A stretch of DNA of 9,367 nt from Actinomycetota bacterium (GCA_009704425.1 WLEG01000058.1:1-9367), one strand, 5' to 3'. Positions 1 through 7,263 are shown, numbered from the stretch's first letter. Made by a program: numbers and translations. The notes: generated from the letters alone by a model not told the origin.

Positions 1-625
1 AGGGGCGGGTCAAACGCACGAACGACGCCGCCAGCAGGCCCGCGCCCCAGGACACCGCACCCTCGCGGGTGGAGACCGAACCGCCGATACGCAGGACTCC
101 GGCCACCGGGACGTCGCGCGGACCCTGGAACACCAGAGCCGGTCCCCCGCCCTGCAGTCCCCACCACACCGAGACGATGCCGATGATGGCCGCGGCCACG
201 CAGATGGGCACGGCCAGGGTTTCCCGAGGCATCCGCGAGGCGAGAACCAAGGAGAACACCGCGCTCAACAGCAACATCACGCCCACCGCCGAGAGGGCGA
301 GGAACAAGTGCTGCAGAACCCCCGACACACCGAGTCCACCGAAGTCCCCGCAATCCACCATGGCCCGCATCGGCATGGTGGGGTCGTCGTACGGAGTGAC
401 CTGCAGCAACTGGCACGGAGTGCCGTCGGTCATCTGCGGCAGACCGTCGATGAACTTCACGGTGAACGAATCGGACATGGTTCCGAGGATCAACAACGCG
501 ACGCATCCGAGCAACACCATCACCAAGCCGGTCATGGCGTCACGTTGCAGGCGACGACTGGCCTCGTGCGGCAACCAGTTGTTGCGGCGAATGGAGCCGC
601 GCTTGTTCCCACCGAGTTTCATCAT
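1..625 (-). CDS. Multi-pass membrane protein of unknown function (C-terminus cut off by window edge)
   Basis: An open frame of 208 codons runs from ATG at 625 (a second ATG follows directly) to the left edge without a stop. I do not recognise the family. The N-terminus (about residues 1-30) is strongly basic and should be cytoplasmic. Hydrophobic segments lie at about 32-50, 103-129, 138-157 and 188-204, so three or four membrane helices are visible. The loop between the first two (about 51-102) is polar and holds two cysteines, C71 and C92, which would sit outside the cell and could form a disulfide. It starts 17 bp after the DUF5318 stop in the same direction, so it is probably the distal gene of the minus-strand operon. 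A weak GCGAGA purine patch lies about 6 bases before the ATG. Membrane topology is the only inference made. That it is a real gene is supported by its hydrophobic pattern, its spacing and the absence of stops. Confidence 0.75.
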   Translation of the reverse strand, partial: MMKLGGNKRGSIRRNNWLPHEASRRLQRDAMTGLVMVLLGCVALLILGTMSDSFTVKFIDGLPQMTDGTPCQLLQVTPYDDPTMPMRAMVDCGDFGGLGVSGVLQHLFLALSAVGVMLLLSAVFSLVLASRMPRETLAVPICVAAAIIGIVSVWWGLQGGGPALVFQGPRDVPVAGVLRIGGSVSTREGAVSWGAGLLAASFVRLTRP

Positions 626-642
626 CGTCGATCTCGCATCCG

Positions 643-1074
643 CTATCCGACCCGGCGATTCGAACGTTGACCGCCGATGGGCAAGACCCGCACGAGATGG
701 TGCCAACGACAGGCACAACACGCTTCGACCACGTACGCCGTGTACTCCTCGGGGCGTCGGTGGAACTGCGCGAGTTCGTTGTTGTCGGCGACCACCTTGC
801 CGTGGGCGGCCAGCCGCGGTCCGAACACGTAGGTGACGAGAACGAGGTTCGATTCGACGCAGATGGGACACCGGGTCTCGGTCTGCTTGCCGACACCACG
901 GGCCGCCCGCATCAGCTCGGGATGCGCGTCGCACACTTCCTCGCGTCCGAGTCGGCCGCGGTGGTACTCGTTGATCAGGTGGCGTCGCGCCATGCGATGG
1001 TCGACCAAGCCCGACCGGAACGAGGCGACACCGCGGAACGAACCGCTGTCGAACGTGTCGCGGGTCCTGGCCAT
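643..1074 (-). CDS. DUF5318 family protein, zinc-ribbon-like (Rv0049 type)
   Basis: This 143-residue protein resembles M. tuberculosis Rv0049 as I recall it. Shared features are a VCDA stretch near residue 48, a CPIC motif (C69, C72), a YVFG stretch at 82-85, and a second pair C119/C122 followed by a W-x-HLV segment. The two CxxC pairs are spaced like a zinc ribbon, so metal binding is likely, although the family has no established function that I know of. The first 18 or so residues have no counterpart in Rv0049, so the true start could be slightly internal; the ATG at 1074 is chosen because it lies only 26 bp after the pcnA stop. No convincing ribosome binding site is visible. In mycobacteria the family member lies next to ponA1, also near the origin; here it follows pcnA and precedes an unknown membrane protein. 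The family call is fairly sure, the role is unknown. Confidence 0.85.
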   Translation of the reverse strand: MARTRDTFDSGSFRGVASFRSGLVDHRMARRHLINEYHRGRLGREEVCDAHPELMRAARGVGKQTETRCPICVESNLVLVTYVFGPRLAAHGKVVADNNELAQFHRRPEEYTAYVVEACCACRWHHLVRVLPIGGQRSNRRVG

Positions 1075-1100
1075 TGGAACGAGAGACTACCCGTCGCCGT

Positions 1101-2519
1101 TCAGTGGCCGAGATCGGCGCGCGCGGTCACCCACCACGCGTCCAGTCGTCGCCGAATCTCGTCGTCGCCGATCAGGCCCTCGTCCAAACGGATCTCGAGC
1201 AGGAACTTCATGGCGCGTCCCACGGCGGGTCCGGCCGGGATGCCCAGATGCTCCATGACCGCCGTTCCGTCCATCTCGGGTCGGATGGCCTTGAGCTCCT
1301 CGCGGGCGGCCAACTCGGCGATGCGTTCCTCGAGTTCGTCCATGCGCCGCGCCAGCCGGGCGGCCTTGCGTTCGTTGCGGGTGGTGCAGTCGCAACGCGT
1401 GAGCACGTTGAGTTCCGGTAGCAACACCCCGGCGTCGTTCACGTAACGGCGCACCGCCGCGTCGGTCCATCCCATCTCGTAGGTGTGGAACCGCAGATGG
1501 AGTCGCACCAACTCGGTGACCGCGTCGTTGTCCTCGTTGGAGTACTTGAGGGCGGTGAGGCGCTTGCGGGTCATCTTGGCGCCCTTGACGTCGTGCATGT
1601 GGAACGTGGTGCCCTTGCCCTCCACGAATCCGCGGGTGGCCGGTTTGCCCACGTCGTGGAACAGTGCGGCGAGTCGGGTGATGCGGAAGTCGAACTCCGG
1701 ATGCGCGTCGGGGCGCACGTTCTCGATGACGGCGAGCGTGTGCGTGAGCACGTCCTTGTGACGGTGGATCGGATCGTTCTCCAGGCGCATCGCCGGCAGC
1801 TCCGGCAGGAAATGATCGGCCAAACCCGTCTCCACCAGGAACCACAGGCCCGCGGTCGGCGAATCCACCACGATCAACTTGTCGAGTTCGTCACGGATCC
1901 GTTCGGACGACACGATCGACAGACGGTCCTTCATGTTCTTGACCGCGTCCACCAGTTCGGGGACCGGCTCCATTCCCAGGCGGGCGATGAATCGGGCCGC
2001 TCGCATCATGCGCAACGGGTCGTCGCTGAAGCTGATCTCGGGATCCAACGGAGTGCGCAGGGTGCGGGTCAACAGGTCGGCCGCCCCACCGAACGGGTCC
2101 ACCAAGGTCGGCGAGTCGCTCGTCACCTCGAGCGCCATCGCGTTGATGGTGAAATCCCGACGCGACAAGTCCGCCTCGATGTCGTCGGAGAACTCGACGT
2201 CGGGTTTGCGGGTGTCGGCGTGGTACGCCTCGGCGCGATGAGTGGTGATCTCGTACACCCGATCGCCCTTGCGGGCGCCGATCGTTCCGAAACGTTCGCC
2301 CTGCGTCCACAGGGCGTCGGCCCATCCCGACAACAGTCGTTTGATCTGGTCGGGGCGCGCGTCGGTGGTGGCGTCGAAGTCCAGATTCGTGTCGGCCCCG
2401 CCTCCGAGCAGATCGCGGACGGTGCCTCCGACCAGGTACAACCGGTGTCCGGCCGCCCGAAACATTCCGCCGATCTCGGACAACTCCTCCAGAACCGGAG
2501 CGAAACGATCGGGGATCAC
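1101..2519 (-). CDS. pcnA: CCA tRNA nucleotidyltransferase (CCA-adding enzyme)
   Basis: The enzyme adds or repairs the 3'-terminal CCA of tRNAs in the cytoplasm, using CTP and ATP without a nucleic acid template. The 472 residues match the length of the mycobacterial PcnA type. The head domain has LVGGTVRD (29-36) and the catalytic acidic pair D47/D49 in a DFD-ATTDARP context. SRRDFTINAMA (119-129) and DDPLRMMRAARF (166-177) follow; these help bind the nucleotide and shape the neck. A C-terminal HD domain is present, with HxHKD around 252-256, H288-D289 in LFHDVGKP, and the conserved stretch RADCTTRN-like at 375-382. The start is GTG at 2519, which overlaps the deacetylase stop as GTGA. No Shine-Dalgarno sequence precedes it, so translation is probably coupled to the upstream gene. 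In mycobacteria and streptomycetes pcnA also lies divergent to the Rv3909/murJ cluster, as here. Confidence 0.97.
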   Translation of the reverse strand: MIPDRFAPVLEELSEIGGMFRAAGHRLYLVGGTVRDLLGGGADTNLDFDATTDARPDQIKRLLSGWADALWTQGERFGTIGARKGDRVYEITTHRAEAYHADTRKPDVEFSDDIEADLSRRDFTINAMALEVTSDSPTLVDPFGGAADLLTRTLRTPLDPEISFSDDPLRMMRAARFIARLGMEPVPELVDAVKNMKDRLSIVSSERIRDELDKLIVVDSPTAGLWFLVETGLADHFLPELPAMRLENDPIHRHKDVLTHTLAVIENVRPDAHPEFDFRITRLAALFHDVGKPATRGFVEGKGTTFHMHDVKGAKMTRKRLTALKYSNEDNDAVTELVRLHLRFHTYEMGWTDAAVRRYVNDAGVLLPELNVLTRCDCTTRNERKAARLARRMDELEERIAELAAREELKAIRPEMDGTAVMEHLGIPAGPAVGRAMKFLLEIRLDEGLIGDDEIRRRLDAWWVTARADLGH

Positions 2520-3544
2520 GGGTTCAGGTTATGACCCGCGGCAATCCAAAAGTCGCGGATCTCGGCGATGCGAGCCGTCGCCTCGTCGGTTCCGCCGGAG
2601 GTCTCGGGCTCCGGTCGGTGCGTCGATCCGAGAAGTGCCGACACCGTGGCCGCCGTGCTCATGCGCAACGCGTCCAAGTCGTATCCACCTTCGAGCATCA
2701 CCAGTCGTCGACCCGCGGGAACCAGATCCGTCAATGCGGTGATCATCGCCGGATAGTCACCCGATGACAGTCCCATCCGGGTGATGGGATCGTTGCGGTG
2801 CGCGTCGAAGCCCGCCGACACGATCAACCACGTCGGAGCGAAGACCCTCGCCCGCGGGAGGACCAGATCGTCGAAGGCCCGCCGATACGCGTCACCGGTC
2901 GTGTCCGGGGGCAACGGCACGTTCATCGTGAACCCGGCACCCGCGCCGACACCGATCTCGTCGAACCATCCGGTGCCCGGGTACAGGGGCCACTGATGAA
3001 GCGACACGAACATCACCCGCGGATCGTCGAGGAAGATGTCCTGGGTCCCGTTGCCGTGATGCGCGTCGAAGTCGACCACCAACACGCGCTCGCCGCGGTC
3101 GGCCAGGTGGGCGGCGGCCACGGCGACATTGGAGATCAGGCAGAACCCCATTGTTTCCGTGCGTGTGGCATGGTGCCCCGGGGGTCGCACCGCGCAGAAG
3201 GCCGCGTCGGCCCGTCCCGCGTCGAGGGCCTCGATGGCGGCCAGTCCGGCGCCCGCGGCCAACAGGGCCGCGGTCAACGAGCCCGCCGAGGCCGACGTGT
3301 CGACGTCGAGGCGCCCTCCACCGGCGCGCACCACCTCCTCGATGCGCTCGACGTGGTCGATCGAGTGCACCCGCAACACCTCGTCACGCGTCGCGGGTCG
3401 GGGCTCGAGAGCCACGAGAGCCTCGGCCGTGCCGGCATCGTGGACACCGTCGATGACCGCCCCCAACCTCGCGGGCCGTTCCTGATGGGTCGGACCGTTC
3501 AGATGGTCGAGATAGGCCTCGTGGGTCACGAACAACAACGACAT
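2516..3544 (-). CDS. Histone-deacetylase-superfamily zinc deacetylase (AcuC/APAH/HDAC class II-like)
   Basis: This is a cytoplasmic metal-dependent amidohydrolase that removes acetyl groups from lysine side chains or acetylated polyamines. The 342 residues span a full arginase/deacetylase fold. RPPGHHA (120-126) carries the active-site histidines H124 and H125. DFDAHHGNGTQ (158-168) gives zinc ligands D160 and H162. SAGFDAH (243-249) gives the third ligand D247. LEGGYDLDAL (284-293) carries the transition-state tyrosine Y288. The HGNGTQ form is commoner in class II-like HDACs and acetylpolyamine amidohydrolases than in B. subtilis AcuC, so protein and polyamine substrates both remain possible. 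The start is ATG at 3544; no Shine-Dalgarno is present, and a -10-like element lies just upstream. It is the first gene of the minus-strand operon and overlaps pcnA by 4 bp. A GNAT acetyltransferase diverges 38 bp away, which makes an opposing acetylation/deacetylation pair conceivable. Confidence 0.95.
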   Translation of the reverse strand: MSLLFVTHEAYLDHLNGPTHQERPARLGAVIDGVHDAGTAEALVALEPRPATRDEVLRVHSIDHVERIEEVVRAGGGRLDVDTSASAGSLTAALLAAGAGLAAIEALDAGRADAAFCAVRPPGHHATRTETMGFCLISNVAVAAAHLADRGERVLVVDFDAHHGNGTQDIFLDDPRVMFVSLHQWPLYPGTGWFDEIGVGAGAGFTMNVPLPPDTTGDAYRRAFDDLVLPRARVFAPTWLIVSAGFDAHRNDPITRMGLSSGDYPAMITALTDLVPAGRRLVMLEGGYDLDALRMSTAATVSALLGSTHRPEPETSGGTDEATARIAEIRDFWIAAGHNLNP

Positions 3545-3558
3545 CAGGGCGCACGATA
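3545..3558 (-). promoter_or_regulatory. Candidate -10 element of the deacetylase operon, near-leaderless
   Basis: On the minus strand TATCGT (3558 to 3553) fits the actinobacterial TANNNT -10 pattern. Eight bases separate it from the ATG at 3544, so transcription would start within about two bases of the start codon. No Shine-Dalgarno sequence is present, which agrees with a leaderless message. No good -35 is visible; the hexamer 17 bp upstream is CTCCTG. Pattern-based only. Confidence 0.35.
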
Positions 3559-3569
3559 ACCGTCGCCGC

Positions 3570-3582
3570 TACCGTCAGGAGG
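3570..3582 (+). promoter_or_regulatory. Candidate -10 element of the GNAT operon, leaderless
   Basis: TACCGT (3570-3575) fits TANNNT and ends 7 bases before the GTG at 3583, so transcription would start at or next to the start codon. AGGAGG (3577-3582) touches the GTG with no spacer, too close to act as a ribosome binding site for it, which favours the leaderless reading. No clear -35 is seen at 3547-3552 (GGGCGC). Pattern-based only. Confidence 0.35.
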
Positions 3583-4314
3583 GTGACGGCGAGGGTCTTG
3601 GACGACGGAACGGTGCGCGCTCGCCTGCGCCCGTGGCCGAGCGAGGTCGACGTCGCCCACTTGGTGCTCACCGACCACACCGTGGCACCACGATCCACGA
3701 CCCTGCTCGACTGGACGAACCTGATCACCCGTGACGGCTACTCGACCATTCGCACCGGCGCACTGTCCCCCGACGCCGCCCGGGTGTTCCTCGACCACGG
3801 TTACGTCGAGATCCAACACCTGGCGCTGTTGCGACTGGATCTGACCGACGTGATCATCGGTGAACCCCACCATCGAACTCGGGCCCTGCGCTCGTATCGG
3901 GCCTTCGAAACCGCGGCGCGCATCGACCGCAAGGCGTTCGACCCGGGATGGGAACTGGACGCCGCCGGCATACGCGACGCGTGCACGGCCACCCCCACCC
4001 ATCGCATACGACTGGCCCTCACCACCGCCGACGAACCGGCGGGGTACATGATCACCGGGCGCAACGGGTCGGCCGGCTTCATCCAACGTCTGGCCGTCGA
4101 ACCCGGTCACGAGGGTCAGGGCGTGGCCACGTCGTTGCTCCTCGACGGACTCCACTGGCTGCAGCGGCATCGCGTGCGCGACGTGCTCATCAACACCCGT
4201 CTCGACAACGATCGCGCCCTCGATCTGTACCGACGTCTCGGGTTCGTCGACATGGACGAGAATCTGTCCGTGCTCGAACTGTCCGTCTCGTCCCGCGCCG
4301 CGGGGGAACGATGA
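3583..4314 (+). CDS. GNAT family N-acetyltransferase with an extra N-terminal half domain
   Basis: The protein should transfer an acetyl group from acetyl-CoA to an amine; the substrate cannot be read from sequence. Of 243 residues, the C-terminal part (about 105-235) is a GNAT domain. It has strand beta-4 at IQRLAVEP (167-174) and the acetyl-CoA pyrophosphate loop at HEGQGVA (176-182); the usual Arg or Gln at the first loop position is Glu177. The late motif NDRALDLYRRLGF (209-221) contains the conserved Tyr and the closing beta-bulge. Residues about 45-90 contain DAARVFLDHGY followed by an alternating hydrophobic strand, which looks like the end of a second, degenerate GNAT unit. The GTG at 3583 is chosen because a -10-like element sits 7 bases upstream; TTG 3598 and GTG 3613 are alternatives. 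It overlaps the next gene by ATGA. In mycobacteria a NUDIX gene (mutT4) holds this position. Confidence 0.88.
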   Translation: MTARVLDDGTVRARLRPWPSEVDVAHLVLTDHTVAPRSTTLLDWTNLITRDGYSTIRTGALSPDAARVFLDHGYVEIQHLALLRLDLTDVIIGEPHHRTRALRSYRAFETAARIDRKAFDPGWELDAAGIRDACTATPTHRIRLALTTADEPAGYMITGRNGSAGFIQRLAVEPGHEGQGVATSLLLDGLHWLQRHRVRDVLINTRLDNDRALDLYRRLGFVDMDENLSVLELSVSSRAAGER

Positions 4315-6356
4315 AGCGCTTCGTTCTCGCCGCCGTCGCGATGGCCGGCGCGATCATCGGCGGATCCGGTTCGTCGACCTCGGCACTGCCCTCGATCGCA
4401 CCGACGTTGGGTGTGCTCGTCGGTCAGGACCAGTACGTGGCCGGCGTCGAGAGCTCGCTCATTCGATTCACCGTGTCGGCCCGGGACCTTCCCATGGACG
4501 GAACGGCGTCCATCGCCGTCACCTCGTATCGACCGGTGCGAACGCGAGAGGCGGTTCGCGAGGCGATGGAGGGCGACCTGCCGAGCGTGGTGGACACCGT
4601 GTTGTACCCGGCGGCCGACATCGCGCGGGACGGCGCGGGCTATCTCGATATCCGGGTGCCCATCGAGATCGGTGTTCGCACTCGGGAGAACCTGCAGATG
4701 TCGGCGGTGGGCGTTCACCCCGTCTCGATCGGCATCGTGATCGACAAGCAGGTCGTGGACCAGATCGTCACGTTCGTCGAGCGACTTCCGGAGCAGACAT
4801 CGGCACCGGCGGCTCGCGGCACCGTGCAAGTGGCCTTGGTGAGCGGATTGACGGGTCCACTCGCTCTACAGCCCGATGGTTCCACGGTGGTCGACGCATC
4901 CGCGCTCACGCGCACCGAACAGATGATCACCGCCATCGAGGATCTCGACATGGCACCGCTCACGCTGTTGTCCCGACCGGAATGGATCAACGCGATCGAA
5001 CGACTCGGCGACGAGTCGTCCGACCTTCTGACCCGGATCGACGCCCTGCAGTCGGTGCAGTTCCTCTCGGTTCCCTTCGCGGACGCCGATCCGGACGAAC
5101 TGGTGGTTCAGGACGCGTCCGCCGTCTTCCTCGAACAACTGCGGCGCGGTGAAGACGTTCTGCGCAACGACATCCCCTCGGCGGTCATCACGCGCGACAC
5201 GTTCCTCGCGACAGCCGGACTGTCGGCGGGGTCCGTCACGTTGCTGCGCGACATGGGATTCCGCTCGGTGGTGCTCACGCCACGGGCCCAGGCCGAGACC
5301 GCCAACGGGGCCTCGTTCCTGGCCGACCCCACACGACTGATACGCCTGACCTTTCCCGGTGGGTCCGTCGACGCGGCGTTGGCCGACCCCCTGCTGTCGC
5401 GGACCATGACCGACGGATCGCGCGTCGGAGCGGACGCGTATCTCGCCGCTCAACACCTGTTCGCCGAACTGCGGGTTCTGCGCGACGAGTTGCTCGCCGA
5501 CAACGACGACACCCGTGGTCGTACCGTGGTGGTGACGACGTTCGACGGGGCGCCGCCGTCGGCCGAGTTCCTTTCCGCCCTGGTCTCGTCGATGTCCACC
5601 GAGCCCGACATCGTGCTGGTCACATTGGACGACGCCGTGCGCTCCACCGATCCGAACACGACCGACGAGGGTCCGGTGGAGTTGGCGTTGCCGACCGCCG
5701 ACGCCCCCGGTCCGGATTCGCGGCCGCTCGCCGACATCGACGCCCAACTGCGTTCCCGCATCGACTCCTTCGCCGGGATGTTGCCCTCGGGTGACGTTCG
5801 CGTGGAGATGTGGCGTCGGGTTCTGGAGGTCCTGCCGGACTCGTCGTTGACCGATGCCCGTCGCCGGGAGTACGTGAACGCCGTGGACGCCGAGACGACG
5901 GCACTCGCCGGATCGATCACCCTTCCCGCGTCCACCACGTTCACCCTCGGCGGGCGCGACAGTTCGATTCGTGTGACGATGCGCAACGACAACGAGTCCG
6001 ACCTGCGGGTCAACATCCGGCTCTCCAGTTCCAAACTGCGATTCGGATCGCAGAACGATTCGGTCGTGCTTCCGGCCGGCACCACCACCTCGGTCGAGAT
6101 TCCGGTGCAAGCCCGATCGAACGGCCGGTTCCCCGTGGTTCTGCAGCTCTTCACCCCCGATGGCGCCCAGGCTCTGGGGGCTCCCGTCACCTTCACGGCC
6201 CGCGTCAACGCTTTGGCCGGATTGGGTCAATTGGTCACCGGAATCGCCCTGCTGCTCCTCGTCTCCTGGTGGGTCCATCACCTGCGACGCGAACGACGGC
6301 GGCGATCGGCTGAAGTGGATCGCACCGCCACTCGGCACCCCAGCCTCAACCACTAA
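4311..6356 (+). CDS. Secreted, membrane-anchored DUF6049 / Rv3909-like envelope protein
   Basis: This 681-residue protein starts at ATG 4311, overlapping the GNAT stop as ATGA with a GGGGGA purine run just upstream. The frame is open further upstream, but those codons lie inside the GNAT gene. A signal peptide is clear: MKR, a hydrophobic core to about residue 18, and a TSA cleavage site at about A25. Residues 30-160 look like a beta-sandwich. Residues about 170-480 alternate strands and helices (for example VALVSG at 172, SAVITRD near 289, VVVTTFDGAPP near 405), as in the extracellular barrel-like region of Rv3909 relatives. Residues about 533-630 look like an Ig-like beta domain. One membrane helix (about 637-655) and a basic cytoplasmic tail end the protein. 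Rv3909 homologues sit directly before murJ in many actinobacteria and are thought to serve the envelope, but no biochemical function is established. Identification rests on architecture and synteny more than on residue-level motifs. Confidence 0.8.
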   Translation: MKRFVLAAVAMAGAIIGGSGSSTSALPSIAPTLGVLVGQDQYVAGVESSLIRFTVSARDLPMDGTASIAVTSYRPVRTREAVREAMEGDLPSVVDTVLYPAADIARDGAGYLDIRVPIEIGVRTRENLQMSAVGVHPVSIGIVIDKQVVDQIVTFVERLPEQTSAPAARGTVQVALVSGLTGPLALQPDGSTVVDASALTRTEQMITAIEDLDMAPLTLLSRPEWINAIERLGDESSDLLTRIDALQSVQFLSVPFADADPDELVVQDASAVFLEQLRRGEDVLRNDIPSAVITRDTFLATAGLSAGSVTLLRDMGFRSVVLTPRAQAETANGASFLADPTRLIRLTFPGGSVDAALADPLLSRTMTDGSRVGADAYLAAQHLFAELRVLRDELLADNDDTRGRTVVVTTFDGAPPSAEFLSALVSSMSTEPDIVLVTLDDAVRSTDPNTTDEGPVELALPTADAPGPDSRPLADIDAQLRSRIDSFAGMLPSGDVRVEMWRRVLEVLPDSSLTDARRREYVNAVDAETTALAGSITLPASTTFTLGGRDSSIRVTMRNDNESDLRVNIRLSSSKLRFGSQNDSVVLPAGTTTSVEIPVQARSNGRFPVVLQLFTPDGAQALGAPVTFTARVNALAGLGQLVTGIALLLLVSWWVHHLRRERRRRSAEVDRTATRHPSLNH

Positions 6357-6365
6357 TCTGCGTTC
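6354..6365 (+). promoter_or_regulatory. Candidate -10 element for degV overlapping the upstream stop codon
   Basis: TAATCT (6354-6359) fits TANNNT closely and includes the TAA stop of the DUF6049-like gene. Six bases follow before GTG 6366, which places the expected transcription start exactly on the G of the start codon. No Shine-Dalgarno sequence lies in the 9-bp gap, so a leaderless internal promoter is a reasonable reading. No consensus -35 is seen about 17 bp upstream (CTCGGC). Confidence 0.4.
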
Positions 6366-7214
6366 GTGACATCATCCGTTCGCATCATCACCGACAGCGC
6401 CTGCGATCTCCCCGAGGACGTCGTCCGAGAACTCGGCATCGAGGTGGTCCCGCTCTTCATCCGTTTCGGCGAGGACGAGTTGATCGACCGTGAACAGCTG
6501 ACCACCGCCCAGTTCTGGGCGCGTTGTGCCACCGAACCCGACCTGCCGTCCACCGCCGCCCCGTCACCGGGCCGTTTCGAGCAATCCATTCGGGCTCTGG
6601 CGGCCCAAGGAGCCACCGGTGTGGTCATCATCGACCTGTCCGGAGCCCTGTCGGGCACGTTGCAGAGCGCCGAGGTCGCCGCCGATCGTCTCCAGGGTGA
6701 CATTCCGGTGCGGGTTGTCGACAGTCGCACGGTGAGCATGGGCCTCGGGTCCATCGTCGTGGCGTGCGCCCGCGCGGCTCGTGACGGTGCGTCACTCGAC
6801 GAGGTGGAAGCCATGGCCCGCGACCTCTCCGCCCGTTGCAAGGTGTGGGGAGCTCTCGACACCTTGGAGAACCTGAAAAAAGGTGGTCGGATCGGGGGCG
6901 CCAAGGCGATGTTGGCCTCGGTTCTGTCCATCAAGCCGATCATCGAGGTGCGCGACGGAGTGGTTCAAGAGGGTGGGAAGCAGCGCACCCGCGGCAAAGC
7001 CGTGGCGTTCGTGGTGGACAAGGTGCGTGAGGCCGTCGCCGCTCGCGGAATCAGTCAGCTGAGTGTGCTGCACGCCGATTGCGACGATGTCGATGCGTTC
7101 CTCGCCCAACTGCGCGAGGTGTATTCGGGAGAGATCCTGGTCGGCGAGATCGGCGCGGTCGTCGGTGCGCACGCCGGACGCGGCACGATCGGCGTGGCTT
7201 TTTTCGAGAACTGA
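6366..7214 (+). CDS. DegV family fatty-acid-binding protein (FakB-like)
   Basis: DegV/FakB proteins are cytoplasmic and bind a single fatty acid. In Firmicutes they present it to the kinase FakA, which makes acyl-phosphate for phospholipid synthesis. The 282 residues equal the usual family length. Signatures are IITDSACDLP (7-16), the STAAPSPGRF stretch (62-71) matching the family's T-S-Q-P-S loop, LSGALSGTLQSA (91-102), DTLENLKKGGRIG (165-177), and GAVVGAHAGRGTIGVAFF (263-280), which corresponds to the lipid-headgroup-binding G-T-H-x-G-P-G-A region. The start is GTG at 6366. No FakA (DAK-domain) gene is in the window, so its partner, if any, is elsewhere. It sits where murJ stands in related loci, between the DUF6049-like gene and the kinase. 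Family assignment is firm; the ligand and the link to fatty acid activation are inferred. Confidence 0.95.
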   Translation: MTSSVRIITDSACDLPEDVVRELGIEVVPLFIRFGEDELIDREQLTTAQFWARCATEPDLPSTAAPSPGRFEQSIRALAAQGATGVVIIDLSGALSGTLQSAEVAADRLQGDIPVRVVDSRTVSMGLGSIVVACARAARDGASLDEVEAMARDLSARCKVWGALDTLENLKKGGRIGGAKAMLASVLSIKPIIEVRDGVVQEGGKQRTRGKAVAFVVDKVREAVAARGISQLSVLHADCDDVDAFLAQLREVYSGEILVGEIGAVVGAHAGRGTIGVAFFEN

Positions 7215-7234
7215 TCGTTCGTTTCGCCGAACGA
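7215..7234 (+). terminator. Short perfect hairpin directly after degV (possible weak terminator or attenuator)
   Basis: TCGTTCG (7215-7221) and CGAACGA (7228-7234) form a perfect 7-bp stem with a six-base loop, beginning one base after the degV stop. No T-run follows (the next bases are CATTCCCC), so it is not a classical intrinsic terminator. It may slow or partly stop transcription, or protect the 3' end of the degV message. Confidence 0.3.
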
Positions 7235-7263
7235 CATTCCCCGAGTCGCGAGACGGTGACAAC

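Noticed and set aside
2370..2400. Apparent loss of a catalytic Asp in the CCA-adding enzyme (Asn46 before Leu-Asp-Phe)
   Set aside because: Shifting the alignment by two residues places D47 and D49 on the catalytic pair, and the following TTDARP then matches the mycobacterial enzyme exactly. The site is intact.
1485..2534. Open frame (349 codons) on the plus strand opposite pcnA
   Set aside because: pcnA is unmistakable on the other strand; this frame is rich in His, Arg, Gly and Val and shows no motif.
3948..4310. Upstream extension of the DUF6049-like frame into the GNAT gene
   Set aside because: The extension is Arg/His/Pro-rich and would bury a clear signal peptide. ATG 4311 has a purine run before it and an ATGA overlap with the GNAT stop.
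4866..6353. Long open frame (495 codons) on the minus strand opposite the DUF6049-like gene
   Set aside because: It reads as a low-complexity Gly/Arg/Val/His-rich protein with no domains, lies wholly antisense to a gene with a signal peptide and membrane anchor, and is the usual high-GC shadow of codon bias.
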